Assembly: GCA_030737835.1 (NCBI GenBank)
Contig: JAUJYN010000012.1
Span: 836,688 to 900,687, forward strand
From: Acorus gramineus
Taxonomy: Eukaryota > Streptophyta > Magnoliopsida > Acorales > Acoraceae
Direction: 5' to 3'
DNA length: 64,000 nucleotides
Position numbers and translations under genes: made by a program
Notes under the pieces: model-generated
The model's input: only the letters and a program-made list of their open reading frames with translations
The model's database searches: none
Told to the model about the DNA's origin: nothing
In this document: piece by piece, positions 1 to 10,433 of the stretch
Numbering within the stretch: the first letter of the stretch is position 1
Layout of the letters: each line of letters starts with the position of its first letter

Positions 1-887
1 GTGCTATAGGTGAGGCATACAAGCTTCTAAGGGATCTTGACAACAGTGGAGTCACCCCCAATATCAGGATCTATACTATATTTATCAATGGTCTCTGCAA
101 GGCTAAGAAGGTTGATGAAGCTTTGAAGCTCTTCGAGGAGCTTCAGATTAGAGGGCATTCCCCCAATTTGGTTACTTATGGGACGATCATAGATGGGCTT
201 CAGAGCGTAAACAGATTTGAGGAAGCTCTTCTGGTTTTTGAACAGATGTTGAGTGGTGGATGTTCACCTGACTTGCCGATTTATATAACAGTAATGAAGA
301 TCTTGTGCCGGATGCGGAGGGTCTCACAAGCCATCACTCTTTGGTTGGATTATCTCTCTCAAATGGACAGACTCTCTGATGAGGAAGTGTGGGTCCTGGA
401 ATCAGTGAAGAAGGATTTTGAGTTTGGTTCAATCAAAGAGATGATTGCCGGTTTGCTTGTTCTGGATTGCAAGAGGGGGGCTGTCAATTGTCTGCCTTAC
501 ACAGTTTGGCTCATTGGGTTCATTCAAGATGAGAGGTTGGAGGAGGCTTTGGTGATATTTTATACGCTTACGGAGCGTGGGATATCTGTGACATCAGCTT
601 GTTGTGTGTGGCTTATTAGTAATCTCTGCCGAGAATGGAAGCTTGACTCTGCTAAGGATGTTATGCTCTATACATTGGAGAAGGGTTTCTTGTTGTGGCA
701 GGTGGGGAATAATTTGATCATTAGACTATGCCAAGAAAAAAGGAGGAATGATGCTTCAGATCTCCTGCAGAGAATGAGTGTTGCTGGATACGATGTAAAT
801 GGTTATCTTTTTGAAGCTAGAAAGGCTCTTCTGGCTCTTGATGAGGTTCACTTCTTCGAGGATAATGAAGCACAACGATGTACCTAA
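1..887 (+). CDS. P-class PPR protein, 3' end only (runs off the window)
   Basis: The frame is open from base 3 to the TAA at 885-887 and has no start in the window, so this is the C-terminal ~294 residues of a longer protein. It shows PPR helix-turn-helix units of about 35 residues, for example INGLCKAKKVDEALKLFEEL followed by a GHSPNLVTYGTIIDGL unit. It aligns along its whole length with the C-terminal third of the complete PPR gene at 14160-16586: shared blocks include AYKLLRDLD/AYELLRDLD, LYITVMK/LYITIMK and LPYTVWLIGF/LPYIIWLIGF. The two are tandem paralogues about 13 kb apart in the same orientation. P-class PPR proteins bind organellar RNA in mitochondria or plastids; the RNA target cannot be read here. 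No frame damage is seen. Confidence 0.9.
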   Translation, partial: AIGEAYKLLRDLDNSGVTPNIRIYTIFINGLCKAKKVDEALKLFEELQIRGHSPNLVTYGTIIDGLQSVNRFEEALLVFEQMLSGGCSPDLPIYITVMKILCRMRRVSQAITLWLDYLSQMDRLSDEEVWVLESVKKDFEFGSIKEMIAGLLVLDCKRGAVNCLPYTVWLIGFIQDERLEEALVIFYTLTERGISVTSACCVWLISNLCREWKLDSAKDVMLYTLEKGFLLWQVGNNLIIRLCQEKRRNDASDLLQRMSVAGYDVNGYLFEARKALLALDEVHFFEDNEAQRCT

Positions 888-2672
888 GCAATTTCAACAT
901 TGTTTGATTCAAAGAGCTCCAGTTCACCAGATTGCATTTCCTACGTTGAAATCCGATCTCACACACAGGTAGGAAACAAGTTTGTGGATTTAATATGGGC
1001 ACTCAGTGATTTCATGCTTTTTTTTTTGTATGATATATAGGAATCTTTTTTTCTTAACTGACATCTCATATACCTCTCTGCTGAGTATCACCAGCCAGGT
1101 TACAATTAGAAAAATATAGTCCATTGGAGACAAATGAGCAAGTGATTGAGGCCACACTAGAAGCCTTGAAAAAAGTCATTAATAACTTGACACGTACATT
1201 TATATGTGTTTCATTATTCTGTATGGCATGATCATATACAGAGGTGAAAATTAGTCTTCATTTATCTCATGGAATATGAAAACATGAAGATGAAAAAGAA
1301 TGCTCCTGCATCAAGAAAACATGGTAAATCTTCAATTTTAGATCACTATACATATGTTAATTCTTTTTTTTTTATTTGCTCATGACTTTGATTGAATTTT
1401 CTCTATGATACCTCCATCTTTTCTGTTGTTTTTATCTGATCATGATTGAAATTGAATTCTATAATGCTAATTGGAATGATCTTCATATGGGGTTGAGAAT
1501 TGAGTTACACACGGTTGCTGCATTCTCGCAATGGGAATAAATATGTTAACAGTGCAAGAATCCAAAAGAGGTATTATTTTTATCATTGCATAATTAGTTC
1601 AATGTGTATATGGATCCCTACTAGCACATTTTAAGGGCACATTAAGTTGATTGACTTGATTCACCTCATTGTATGTGACTGGCAATTTACGTGTTCTCCT
1701 ACAGAATATAATTGAGGCATAATAATATGTACCAGGTTTGCTTGTCATGAGATTTTTATGATGACTTGAGATAACAAAGAACATATAAGATCAAAGCTGG
1801 ACACTGGATATGTGGAGTAAGTAATAAAGACTAGCTTTGTGTTATGATCGACATGTTCCTTGTTATCTGGCCTAATTAGACATTCTTTTCCACTTTTTCA
1901 GAAAGAATTGGCAAAGGTCCCAAACTCTAGATATTTTGAGTTGCTGTAAGCAACAAGGCATGATATTCAATGCAGGTTGGTAAATGGTTCTGTCTATTTG
2001 TCCGAGTGGTTGATTTCAGAATGTAAAATTTGATAATTCCTTTACTTGATGATAATGTTATTGAATGATCTCAAGTGCGACTGTATACTTATGATATTCT
2101 GATGTAAACAGGAATAATAGAGGAACTTTGTGTCCAGGGTCCAGATTCAACCCATCTCTTTTTGGCTAATATACTGCGAACCACATAGTAACTGCATTGC
2201 AGAAGCAGCAATTGTGATCATCTCCAGTTATGGCACCTAGTCTTGGAGGCTTACAAAACAATGGAGAAGAAGGTGTTGTTGGATTGGATGGAAGAGAGAT
2301 GTTTGGGGGAATTTTTTTTTTTCTTCCTCTTTCTGGTACTTTATGTAAAACCATAGTATTTTTTTCATGATGTTCTTTTTATCCTTTGTATCGATTTCAT
2401 TGTTTTGGTGTGTATTTATATTTTATTTGTATAAAATATATCTGTTTCATATCTATTATTATATGTCTTATCTGTTACATTGGATGATTATAGAACAAAC
2501 ACAGATAGTTAGATTAGATAAATTTAGTTTTTATTCGTAGATTCAGATTCGCATATCCTTAGATTAGATAACATACTTTCGGGATTACAAAATTTATCCA
2601 TGGATAAACATTGCCTGCTGAAATTCATATATATTTATAAAATAAAGGAAAAAGCAAATAAGGATATGAGAA
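888..2672. other. Intergenic, AT-rich, no gene recognised
   Basis: This stretch follows the truncated PPR gene. The first few hundred bases probably hold its 3' UTR. Only short chance ORFs are present, and I see no conserved protein motif or clear repeat ends. Confidence 0.5.
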
Positions 2673-2680
2673 TCTAACAG

Positions 2681-3561
2681 TAGGCCTGTGAACTGGTTGG
2701 GTCCAGACCAGGACCCGAACCGACCCGGATCTGATAACACGTGTAATATACCCTACTTGATTTGGACCCGATCCGGCGGACCCGAACAAACAAACGGGTC
2801 GGGTCCGGGTCCACCCCGCCCCGACCCGTTGGACCCGAGACCCGATTGTTTTATTAAAATATACTCATATATTATAAAACCATTAGTATTAGTTGATACA
2901 TAATTTTATTTCTTACTTAACTTATTTTTGTATCCACAAGTTCATAAATCATAATCATAACAAGCCCATAAATCATAAGTCATAATCATAACTTTTTTTC
3001 CATTGTGTTGAAGTTACAACTTGCGAGAACTTGATTGTTTAATATGTAATAAACTTAATAATGTATTGTCGTCGGTTTGTTTTGGACAATTAACTTATTA
3101 GCTTTTGAATTTGTATAATTAATTAGTTTGTTGCATAATTTATGTTTATTATTTAGGTTAATATGTTAGTGTCTATTGTTTTGAATATTGTTTAGATTAA
3201 TATTGTTTTGAATGTTTGTATAATTAGTTATGTTTATTATTTAAGTTAATATGCTTTTTATATTAGTGATTATTGTTTTGAATTGTATAAAATTATATTC
3301 AAACATAGTCTCATTAATAATAATATTTTATTACAAAAAATTTCAAATAGAATGATAAGACAAACAAATACATAAGCTCTTCTTGTTTTTTTTTTTTCCA
3401 CCAACCATCCGGGTTGGGTCCGACCCGGACCCGACCCGGGTTTGACAGGTCCGGGTTCGGGTCCACATTTCCTTGGACCCGTCAGGTTCTAGGTTGGACC
3501 CGGACCCGCCGGGTCGGGTCCGAGTCCACCCCGACCCGACCCGGACCTGACCCGTTGACAG
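2681..3561. mobile_element. hAT-like non-autonomous element with 8-bp TSD
   Basis: The 881-bp element is flanked by a perfect 8-bp direct repeat, TCTAACAG, at 2673-2680 and 3562-3569. Its ends form an imperfect inverted repeat: the left end contains CTGTGAACTGGTTGGGTCC and the reverse complement of the right end reads CTGTCAACGGGTCAGGTCC. About 160 bp at each end is a GC-rich degenerate array of GGACCCG/CGGGTCC words (2690-2850 and 3408-3560), and the centre (2860-3400) is AT-rich with no coding capacity. Eight-bp duplications and subterminal CGGGTC-type repeats fit non-autonomous hAT elements; the family assignment is inference. Confidence 0.75.
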
Positions 3562-3569
3562 TCTAACAG

Positions 3570-4390
3570 TAGTAAAGATAATAAAAATTATTCCAAGTAA
3601 TTCATTTTCAATTAACTTGGTAGATAATTAGTTATTTACATTTTATTATAAATATACAATTATATTATATTATAATAATATAATCTATACGAATGTTGTT
3701 ATATTTTTTTTTGTAACATGTATTCACAAAGCATGTTCTTCATGCATGACCACGTGTTTAGACTAGTATCTCATTAGATGAAATATATTATTTTAAAAAA
3801 TCAAAACATATACAAATTAAATTTAAGGATCCACATTTTTTAAAAATTAAGTTTGAAACACAAGATTCTAAGAATTTTAGCATTTTAACTTTATGTCCAA
3901 ATGCAACCTAAGACTAAAAAATGGACTAACATAATACTATTTTACTTTGAAGTATGTTGAGACACAGTATGTGATTTTTATCATTTTTTTTCTTCTGTTA
4001 AGATACTTAAAAGACTGTTGTAGCCCGGTTTGCAGTCATCATGTAAACATATAAAATTTCTAACGTATTATATACTACTGCATTTTTAATATATAATCGG
4101 CATTCAATTTATATGAGCATTTTCTTAACTTTTTATAAAATATATTTCATTGAACTTAACTTTTATAGCTTGATCTCCAATCTCAACACAAGGATGAACG
4201 GGTTTGGATCCTCTACTTATTTTTTTGTACTTGTTTTGTGTTTTGTTCGATCAGACTGTCATAAATACATTAAATAAAATGGATACGTGGGTTGTATAGT
4301 AAAAGAAAAAAATGGGAGGGTTAGATCCACCCCTTGAATAAGGAACTCCACCCCCATTGTTGTCTTTTTCTGTGGTGGCATTTTCATTTA
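3570..4390. other. Intergenic, AT-rich
   Basis: Poly-A/T-rich sequence between the hAT-like element and a purine-rich tract. I see no gene or defined repeat. Confidence 0.5.
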
Positions 4391-4755
4391 TAAAAAAAGA
4401 AAAAAAAATGAGAGGGAGAGAAAGAAAGAGAGAGGGGATCAGAGGACGACGGAGGCGGGCTGAGGAGGTGGCGGCAATGGGGGGGGGGGGACGAGGAGGA
4501 GGGAGAGAAAGAAAGAGAGAGGGGGGAGGGGGAAGAGAAAGGAGGGAGGGGTAGGGTGGAGATGACGGGCAAAGGGGTAGGGGGAAAGAGAAAGAAAAAA
4601 AAGATAATAAACAAAGAGAGAGAAAGAGGAAGGGGGAAGGTGGACGTGGTGGGTAGCAGCAGGTGGCGAGGTAGGAAAAGAGAGAGAGAAAGAAGAAAAG
4701 AGAAAGACAGGCGGCCGCAGTCTACCCACCCTCTCTCTCAGTCTCTCTCTTTTTA
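4391..4755. repeat. Purine-rich tract ending in a CT-rich block
   Basis: About 320 bases of the + strand are nearly all A and G (GAGAGGGAGAGAAAGAAAG-type words, G-runs near 4480), followed at about 4720-4755 by a pyrimidine block of CTCTCTCTCAGTCTCTC type. The word GGGAGAGAAAGAAAGAGAG occurs twice, near 4412 and 4500. Open frames on both strands here are low-complexity artefacts. Confidence 0.75.
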
Positions 4756-5480
4756 AGGTTGAAAATCTCACACCTCCTGGTGGGGTTTCAAGCTAAGGGA
4801 GGGTTACAAAGAAAAATATAATATTTATTGGAGATATTCTCATTTAAGGAAATTAATTAATGAATGATTCTATCTAGGAAAGGAAGATTTCAAATTTTTT
4901 TATAAGGAGTATTCTATTTGTCACAATTAATTTCATTTTATTCATGACATATATTTGCTGATAAATTCTAACTAGATGGATGTAGAGACTGTAAATAAAT
5001 TAGATTTAACTATTTGGATTATTTGGAAGTTGAATATCATAATAGTTTTTTTTTAATTGATTCCAAGTGCTACATTAAAATATCATCATGATATTTTCTT
5101 CACGTTCCTGATTAGTTCTGTGCTTTTGACATTATTAGGCATTTAGGCTCTAAGTTTAGGAGAGCTAGGCAGACCCCTAAACGAAATCTTAAAAATAAGG
5201 TCCCCATACATACAAAAAAAAAATGTAACAAGCATTACATAACATTTTGATTTCTTTGAGACCAATGTACTAAAAACAACTGAAGTTAAATTTTAAGTCA
5301 AACCATTGTATCATGTAAAATATTTAAACAGTAACAGAACCATGGACTACAAGTCCATACATCAGCTCTTGAATCTCTCAATACAGCCAACCCATATGTA
5401 TCTCTACTTATTAGAAAGATATTTCCCACAGGCCACAATACAGCCATTCAAACAGAATACTTTAAATCATTTTCAAACTA
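4756..5480. other. Intergenic, AT-rich
   Basis: No gene seen. The last part probably contains the 3' UTR of the small minus-strand gene that follows. Confidence 0.45.
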
Positions 5481-5693
5481 TCATGGACAAAAGCAGCAGA
5501 GGAGATCAATGGAATATTCAGACTTGACAGGGGGAGGAGGGGAAGTGACTATAACAGCATTGGAGTTCAACTGTGTTGATGTTTCTGTCTTTTTCATGGT
5601 GGACTGATCCATCAGTTGCTGCTGCTGCTGCTCTTTCATTTTCTTCTCTTCTCGACGCCGAACTGCATATTCTTCTGGGATGAACACATCCAT
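5481..5693 (-). CDS. Small protein of the plant DVF/DVY-PEEY type (uncharacterised)
   Basis: The ATG at 5693 gives about 70 residues beginning MDVFIPEEYAVRRREEKKMK, then a Gln run, a Ser/Thr/Pro-rich middle with PPPP, and a Cys-rich end, LLCCFCP. The start block resembles a family of small uncharacterised plant proteins with a D-V-(Y/F)-x-P-E-E-Y-x-x-(K/R)-R-R start and a short aromatic/Cys C-terminus. The frame is open about 13 codons further upstream but has no ATG there, and a TTTTGTAG lies at its edge. A short first exon upstream is therefore possible. Function is unknown. A chance ORF cannot be excluded. Confidence 0.45.
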   Translation of the reverse strand: MDVFIPEEYAVRRREEKKMKEQQQQQLMDQSTMKKTETSTQLNSNAVIVTSPPPPVKSEYSIDLLCCFCP

Positions 5694-5746
5694 TGATCCT
5701 TTCTTCTGCTTTGAATTCTTTCTACAAAACACAGGAAGATTTTTTC

Positions 5747-5757
5747 CCTATAAATAG
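5747..5757. promoter_or_regulatory. TATA-like CCTATAAATAG box
   Basis: This near-palindromic TATA box lies 54-64 bp upstream of the ATG of the small minus-strand gene. Because it is palindromic it could also drive rightward transcription, where a purine-rich leader-like sequence but no ORF follows. Confidence 0.35.
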
Positions 5758-6620
5758 AGAGAGAATAAGTGAACAAGAGTCAGAAGAAGTAGCAACAGAT
5801 AGAGAGGGGAAGTGATCATATAAAGGGACGTTTTGTGTCGTTGTCTTGGCTGGCAAGTTAAGGTGTATATCGATAGGACAATGTTAGGCACAGTCCCGCG
5901 CGACATCTTGGTTTTTTTTTATGGAAAGTGTATTCTTCATGTAACAAGGCACGCACTTTCATAATGAAATAAAGTATATACTCTAAAGAATGGTAACAAT
6001 CAAATGTATATCTCATCTTTGAGATTGGAATATATCCAAGTCTGCAGATAAGGACTGCGTTTAACAACGCCTATATCAATAACTAGACGGTGTATATTAC
6101 ATAATGGGCTTCGCCCATTTTATTCTCATTCATGCTCTAGTAGTTTAAAAATTTCTTCTCCTTATATGGTTTTAAACATATATATGATTTCTAATACAAT
6201 GACATCTACAGTACGGTGAATCATACATCTTATGACATATATCAAGCCATGAAATTTTCAATGTTGAATGTCACATGTCAATGTTGATGGTGTGCGATAG
6301 CTGCATGTATATATTTTTCATTGGGATTTGACCAAAAGAGTCTAGCTGTTAATATCTACCACACAATGTTCAACCAATCAAGTTATCATGCATGCTAAAT
6401 ATGTTCTAACATATATACTATTTGAGAAAACAAAAACAAGGTGTGTTGAGAGTGGCAAATTAAAAAACTAGACACCTGGATTATGAAATGCAAATCCACA
6501 TCACATATAGCCAGTTCACGATTAGTACCCATGAATTAAAATTACTCTCAAAATACCAATCAAACCACTGTCCTCATCTGTAAGCCACTTATTTAAAACA
6601 TATATCTTTCATGTTGAAAA
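5758..6620. other. Intergenic, no gene seen
   Basis: AT-rich DNA with no recognisable coding or repeat structure. Confidence 0.45.
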
Positions 6621-6752
6621 AATTTCAATGAGACTGTAATTGTCATCTTGAAAATATGTAATTTCAATGAGACTGTAATTGTCATCTTGAAAATATGTAA
6701 TTTCAATGAGACTGTAATTGTCATCTTGCAAAATATGTAATTTCAATGAAAC
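6621..6752. repeat. 39-bp minisatellite, about 3.4 copies
   Basis: A unit beginning AATTTCAATGAGACTGTAAT and containing GTCATCTTG repeats at 6621, 6660 and 6699, with a partial, more diverged copy from 6739. The first two full units are identical and the third has a one-base insertion. Confidence 0.9.
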
Positions 6753-6859
6753 TATACTTTGAAAGTGATGGATAACTATATGTATAGGCGTGTAAGGCAT
6801 GTACATGGACGCATTGTAAACCTCCAGGAAGTTTTCACTAAGTTGATGAAAATCTCTAA

Positions 6860-7557
6860 AGCCCATATTTGGGTCGAGAGTTAAGTTATTATGAGGTTTA
6901 TGAATTTTAGTATAAATAAGAATAAAATAATTTTGTATTTGATTATGTTTTGAATTATCCTCATTAGAAAACGTAATAATAATTTTTTTGTTGTTGGGAT
7001 AAAATTTGAATAAAGTGTGGATAATGTTATAAAATATTGTAAATATGGATGACCACTATGAATATTCCCTTTGATTATTTGTAACCACCCATCCTTATGT
7101 TAAGGGATTGATAAAATCAAATCCCATTTAAGATCTCTCTTAATGTTGTGTTTGTTGCCTATAAATAGAGGCATGCATTGTATTCTATACATATAGAAGA
7201 AATACAAAGTTTAACCATTATTTCTCTCTGTCTTCTTTTTCTTTTGGTTGGTATGTTGAATCTTATTCTTTTATTTAGATTTATAATAGATAAAAATTTA
7301 TAAAATGTAAAAAATGATGATAGTTGATTTATAAGAGGTGAGTAGAGTTGATATGAAAGTGAGCCCATATATTCTTTTGGTTTAAATAACATATAATAAC
7401 TTAATTCCAAAGGTTAGTTGGAATTCATAAATCACTTAATACCAGTTAATTCTGACATACAGATTCTCATTTATTTCAACCGTCCAAACATCTATAATGA
7501 GGCTATTCTAACTAATTCTAACTTATTCAGAGTTTATTCTCGAACCAAACATGAGCT
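6860..7557. mobile_element. PIF/Harbinger-like MITE, TAA target duplication
   Basis: The left end reads AGCCCATATTTGGGTCGAG and the reverse complement of the right end reads AGCTCATGTTTGGTTCGAG, which is 16 of 19 identical. TAA flanks both sides (6857-6859 and 7558-7560). The 698-bp interior is AT-rich and non-coding. A 3-bp TWA duplication with a GTTTGG-type terminus is typical of PIF/Harbinger MITEs. Confidence 0.6.
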
Positions 7558-7560
7558 TAA

Positions 7561-8655
7561 GATTATCTGATATTCAAATTTTATTTCAAGACATTTGGAT
7601 CGATGTATCATAACAATTTTTATTAGATTTTCTGATTCTAAATTAGTTTATGGTTTGTTAACAATTCATATCCTATGAGATAAATATGAGATATTTCATA
7701 AAGAAAAAAAAAATTAATAACAAAAAATTCAATTTGATGACATAATATTAGAATCAATCCTAAAGGTGAGAGCACTTTTATTAATCAAATGTTGAATCAA
7801 ATTCTTTTACAAATAGAATAAAAAAAATATTGTGTTTGTTAAAACTTATAAATTGTAACTTATAGTTTTTAATTTATTTATACAAAATTGTTATAACTTG
7901 TCTGTTTAAAATTATATATTGAAGATTATTTAAACTAAATATAACCGTAAAAAGTCAGAATCTAAAACTCGAGTCACCGGTGCTTTGGGGATTATAGGTT
8001 ATGCAGTGTTCTATATAATTTTTATTTTAGATATAAATATCCTTAACTTATATTATGAATAACAGTGATGACTCTTTATTTTAAATAAAGCATTGATTCT
8101 TTACTGCTATACCTTAAAATGATAATTTTGACTATTACATAGTAATAAAATTATATTATAGTTTATTTTAACAAAAATCTATTTGTTACTTTTTAAAAGC
8201 TACATCAAACATGTGAATTGTTTATCAAAAAAGTTATATATAATATTGTATCAGCTCTCAGTTATTTAAATCTCAAATTTATGAACACGTTTAATTTTGA
8301 ACTTATTATCTATCATTCTAAATATTTATATGAAACATAATCACATGATCAAATGCTCCGTTACAAAGAAGCCACCCATCACCTGTCCCACATAGAAACC
8401 GCCCACAAAAGGGACAGACATGAAATATTAAATAATAAACAAACATGTGTAACAGTCCAAGTGTAGTTTTAAAACTGGTCAATTTTAACTGTAAGTCACT
8501 TTTTTAAAAAAAAAAACCAACATCAACAGAGCCTGCCTTATCTGACCACTATCATTTTCTAATCTCCATCTGGTGTTAGATCTCCCCCATGTGCTTGCCT
8601 GAGTTAGCTGAAGACCCAACTGTTTTTTTATTTTTGATATTTTGTTATGGAATAG
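7561..8655. other. Intergenic, AT-rich
   Basis: No gene seen. Base composition changes sharply at about 8660, where GC-rich chalcone-synthase-derived sequence begins. Confidence 0.5.
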
Positions 8656-9381
8656 AACATGTGTGACGACACCGCACCATCTCTCAACGTCCGCCGAGAC
8701 CTGGCGGTCGAAGCCGTGCCGCGCCTCGACGCGGAAGCGGCACTGACGGCTCTCGCCGAGTGGGGCCGCCAAAAATCCCAAATCACCCACCTCATCTTCC
8801 ACACCACCCGCGGCATCGACATGCCCGGCGCCGACTACAAGCTCCTCCGCCTCCTCGACCTCCCCCACGACACGCGCCGCGTCATGCTCTACCAGCAAGG
8901 CTGCTTCGCGGGTGGGACCGTGCTCCGCGTCGCAAAGGATCTCGCGGAGAACAACCGCGGCGCGCGCGTGCTCGTTGTGTGCGCGGAGATCTTCGCAGTC
9001 ATCTTCAATCAACCCAACGAGGCCCGTCTCGACGGGCTCGTCGGGCAGGCGCTTTTCGGGGACGGCGCGGCGGCGATGATAATCGGGTCGGATGTGGAGC
9101 CCGACATCGAACGTCCGCTTTTTCAAATAGTGTCGACGGTTTCAAATATCGTGCAGAATTCGGAAGGAGCTATACTGGGGAAAGTGAGGGAGGTGGGGTT
9201 AACCGAAAGTGTTTGGGGAGTACGGGAACATGTCAAGCGCGCGTGTGTTTTGTTTATATTGGATGAGATGAGGAGGACGTGGGAGAAGGAAGGGAAGGGT
9301 TCGACGGGGGAAGGTTTGGAGTCTGGGGTGTTGTTCCGGTTCGGGCCTGGGCTCACTGTGGAGACTGTTGTGTCCTATTGA
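8656..9381 (+). pseudogene. Chalcone synthase-like (type III polyketide synthase) pseudogene
   Basis: The open frame (ATG 8659, stop 9379-9381, 240 residues) matches plant chalcone synthase exon 2 from about NMC..APSL to the C-terminal [10 protein letters not shown]. It keeps the nucleophile motif YQQGCFAGG (Cys at about residue 82), [18 protein letters not shown] and [14 protein letters not shown]. Family members have about 390 residues. The first exon and the start of exon 2 are missing, an in-frame TAG lies just upstream, and about 90 residues, including the catalytic His region, are deleted after REVGLT (about 9200). At the deletion junction the frame slips: the DNA for the EYGNMSSA motif (catalytic Asn) is present at about 9217-9240 but read out of frame. 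An extra CG in AGCGCGCGTGTG then restores the frame to [10 protein letters not shown]. The GFGPG loop reads RFGPG. Catalysis is very unlikely. High GC like its source gene. Confidence 0.88.
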
Positions 9382-10079
9382 TTGAGTCATTTTTTTTTGT
9401 TTTTGTGGGGGTCTTTTGTATGTTTCACTTGCATCTACTTGATAAAAAGTGCTGTGACAAAGATATTTCTTCTCACAAAGATATTACCGTACTAAAATAA
9501 TTGAGAATATTTGTTTTATATTCCTTTGAAACTATGGATGCTTAACAATGTCTCATTCAACACAATTGTTAGTTTCATTTCAACCTTGGTGAAATATGAA
9601 AATGTGATAGAAACGAACTTGGTGTAACTCCATTCTTATTTGGCCGATGTTTTAGCATGAAGGGCGCGCCGCTACAAGAATTTGAGTCATTTGCTTGTTC
9701 TATTTTGTTAGTTTTTGGGTTCGGATTATTAAGACGTTTTTTAATTTTATCACTCATTCATTTGATGAATTTAAGGCCGTCCAACTTAATCAAGCAAACA
9801 CTGTATAAGCAGGATATTCATTCCTTTACAACACAACCAGTCAATAGATTGAAAACAAAGCGGATATAAACTCGTAGTAGAAAATTTGTCATCAAATATA
9901 CTTATCCGTATTTAAATGTGTAATCAAATTAGGAAAATTATTGGAAACATCAAATTTATCATATTTCAAATAGGTATATAGGTAAATTATTCTTCGAATA
10001 CATATTTTTTTGGATATTCCAATATCTGAATCCATTCATAAACAACATATGATATCATGTAACACACGTTTATTCGCTC
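9382..10079. other. Intergenic
   Basis: No gene seen. Its right end probably holds the 3' UTR of the following minus-strand Cys-rich peptide gene. Confidence 0.45.
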
Positions 10080-10382
10080 TTAGTTGAGGAGGCCCATGAG
10101 GCTGTTGTCATAGTAGCCTTTCAAAGTGCTGAGCTCGACGCCAATGCAGGAGCCTAAGCACTGCAAGCTACTCACCTCGCAATCCGTGATGCAAGTCGTA
10201 GCATCCTCTTCTTGGCATTTCTTCGTGAGACAATTGGTGTCCTTCGACACGCAAGACGCGATGCATGCAGTGGCAGACTCAGCCTCGGCCCAGCCTATCG
10301 GGCCTGCCAAGAGGAGGAGGAGGACCGCCAGAAGCGCGAACGGGACCGTCCATCTCGACGTGCTCATCGTTGGCTTGGCCAT
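10080..10382 (-). CDS. Secreted Cys-rich peptide, 100 aa precursor
   Basis: The ATG at 10382 starts MAKPTMSTSRW, followed by a strongly hydrophobic signal peptide core (FALLAVLLLLLAGPIGW) with likely cleavage near AEAES. A second in-frame Met lies at residue 6. The mature ~70 residues contain eight Cys spaced C-x3-C-x6-C-x4-C-x7-C-x3-C-x6-C-x3-C, suggesting four disulfides and export to the apoplast or vacuole. I do not recognise the family with certainty; small plant defence or signalling peptides (thionin-like or other Cys-rich classes) are possible. A damaged paralogue with the same signal peptide, first five Cys and promoter lies at 13317-13628 in the same orientation. Single exon. Confidence 0.8.
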   Translation of the reverse strand: MAKPTMSTSRWTVPFALLAVLLLLLAGPIGWAEAESATACIASCVSKDTNCLTKKCQEEDATTCITDCEVSSLQCLGSCIGVELSTLKGYYDNSLMGLLN

Positions 10383-10423
10383 CTTGAGTTATGGTTTATG
10401 TGATGAGACACTCGTATACAGCA

Positions 10424-10433
10424 GCTTTTATAG
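10424..10433 (-). promoter_or_regulatory. TATA box of the Cys-rich peptide gene
   Basis: CTATAAAAGC on the minus strand, about 42 bp upstream of the ATG. The same box and the upstream words GCTTAATTTGGTCT and GCACACAAAGCA recur at the paralogue's promoter (13664-13780), so about 140 bp of promoter was duplicated with the gene. Confidence 0.7.

Noticed and set aside
4357..4771. Overlapping Arg/Glu-rich and Pro/Ser-rich ORFs on both strands
   Set aside because: They are translations of the purine-rich tract and have no non-repetitive residues or motifs.
6621..6752. Regularly spaced repeats considered as a CRISPR array
   Set aside because: The units are contiguous tandem copies without unique spacers, in a plant nuclear context.
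8485..9126. 213-codon open frame antisense to the chalcone synthase pseudogene
   Set aside because: GC-rich coding sequence leaves antisense frames open; the sense strand has clear family homology and the antisense has none.
9661..9690. GCTACAAGAATTTGAG resembling a CACTA transposon terminus
   Set aside because: Only one end matches, the first two bases differ, and no partner end or 3-bp TSD was found.
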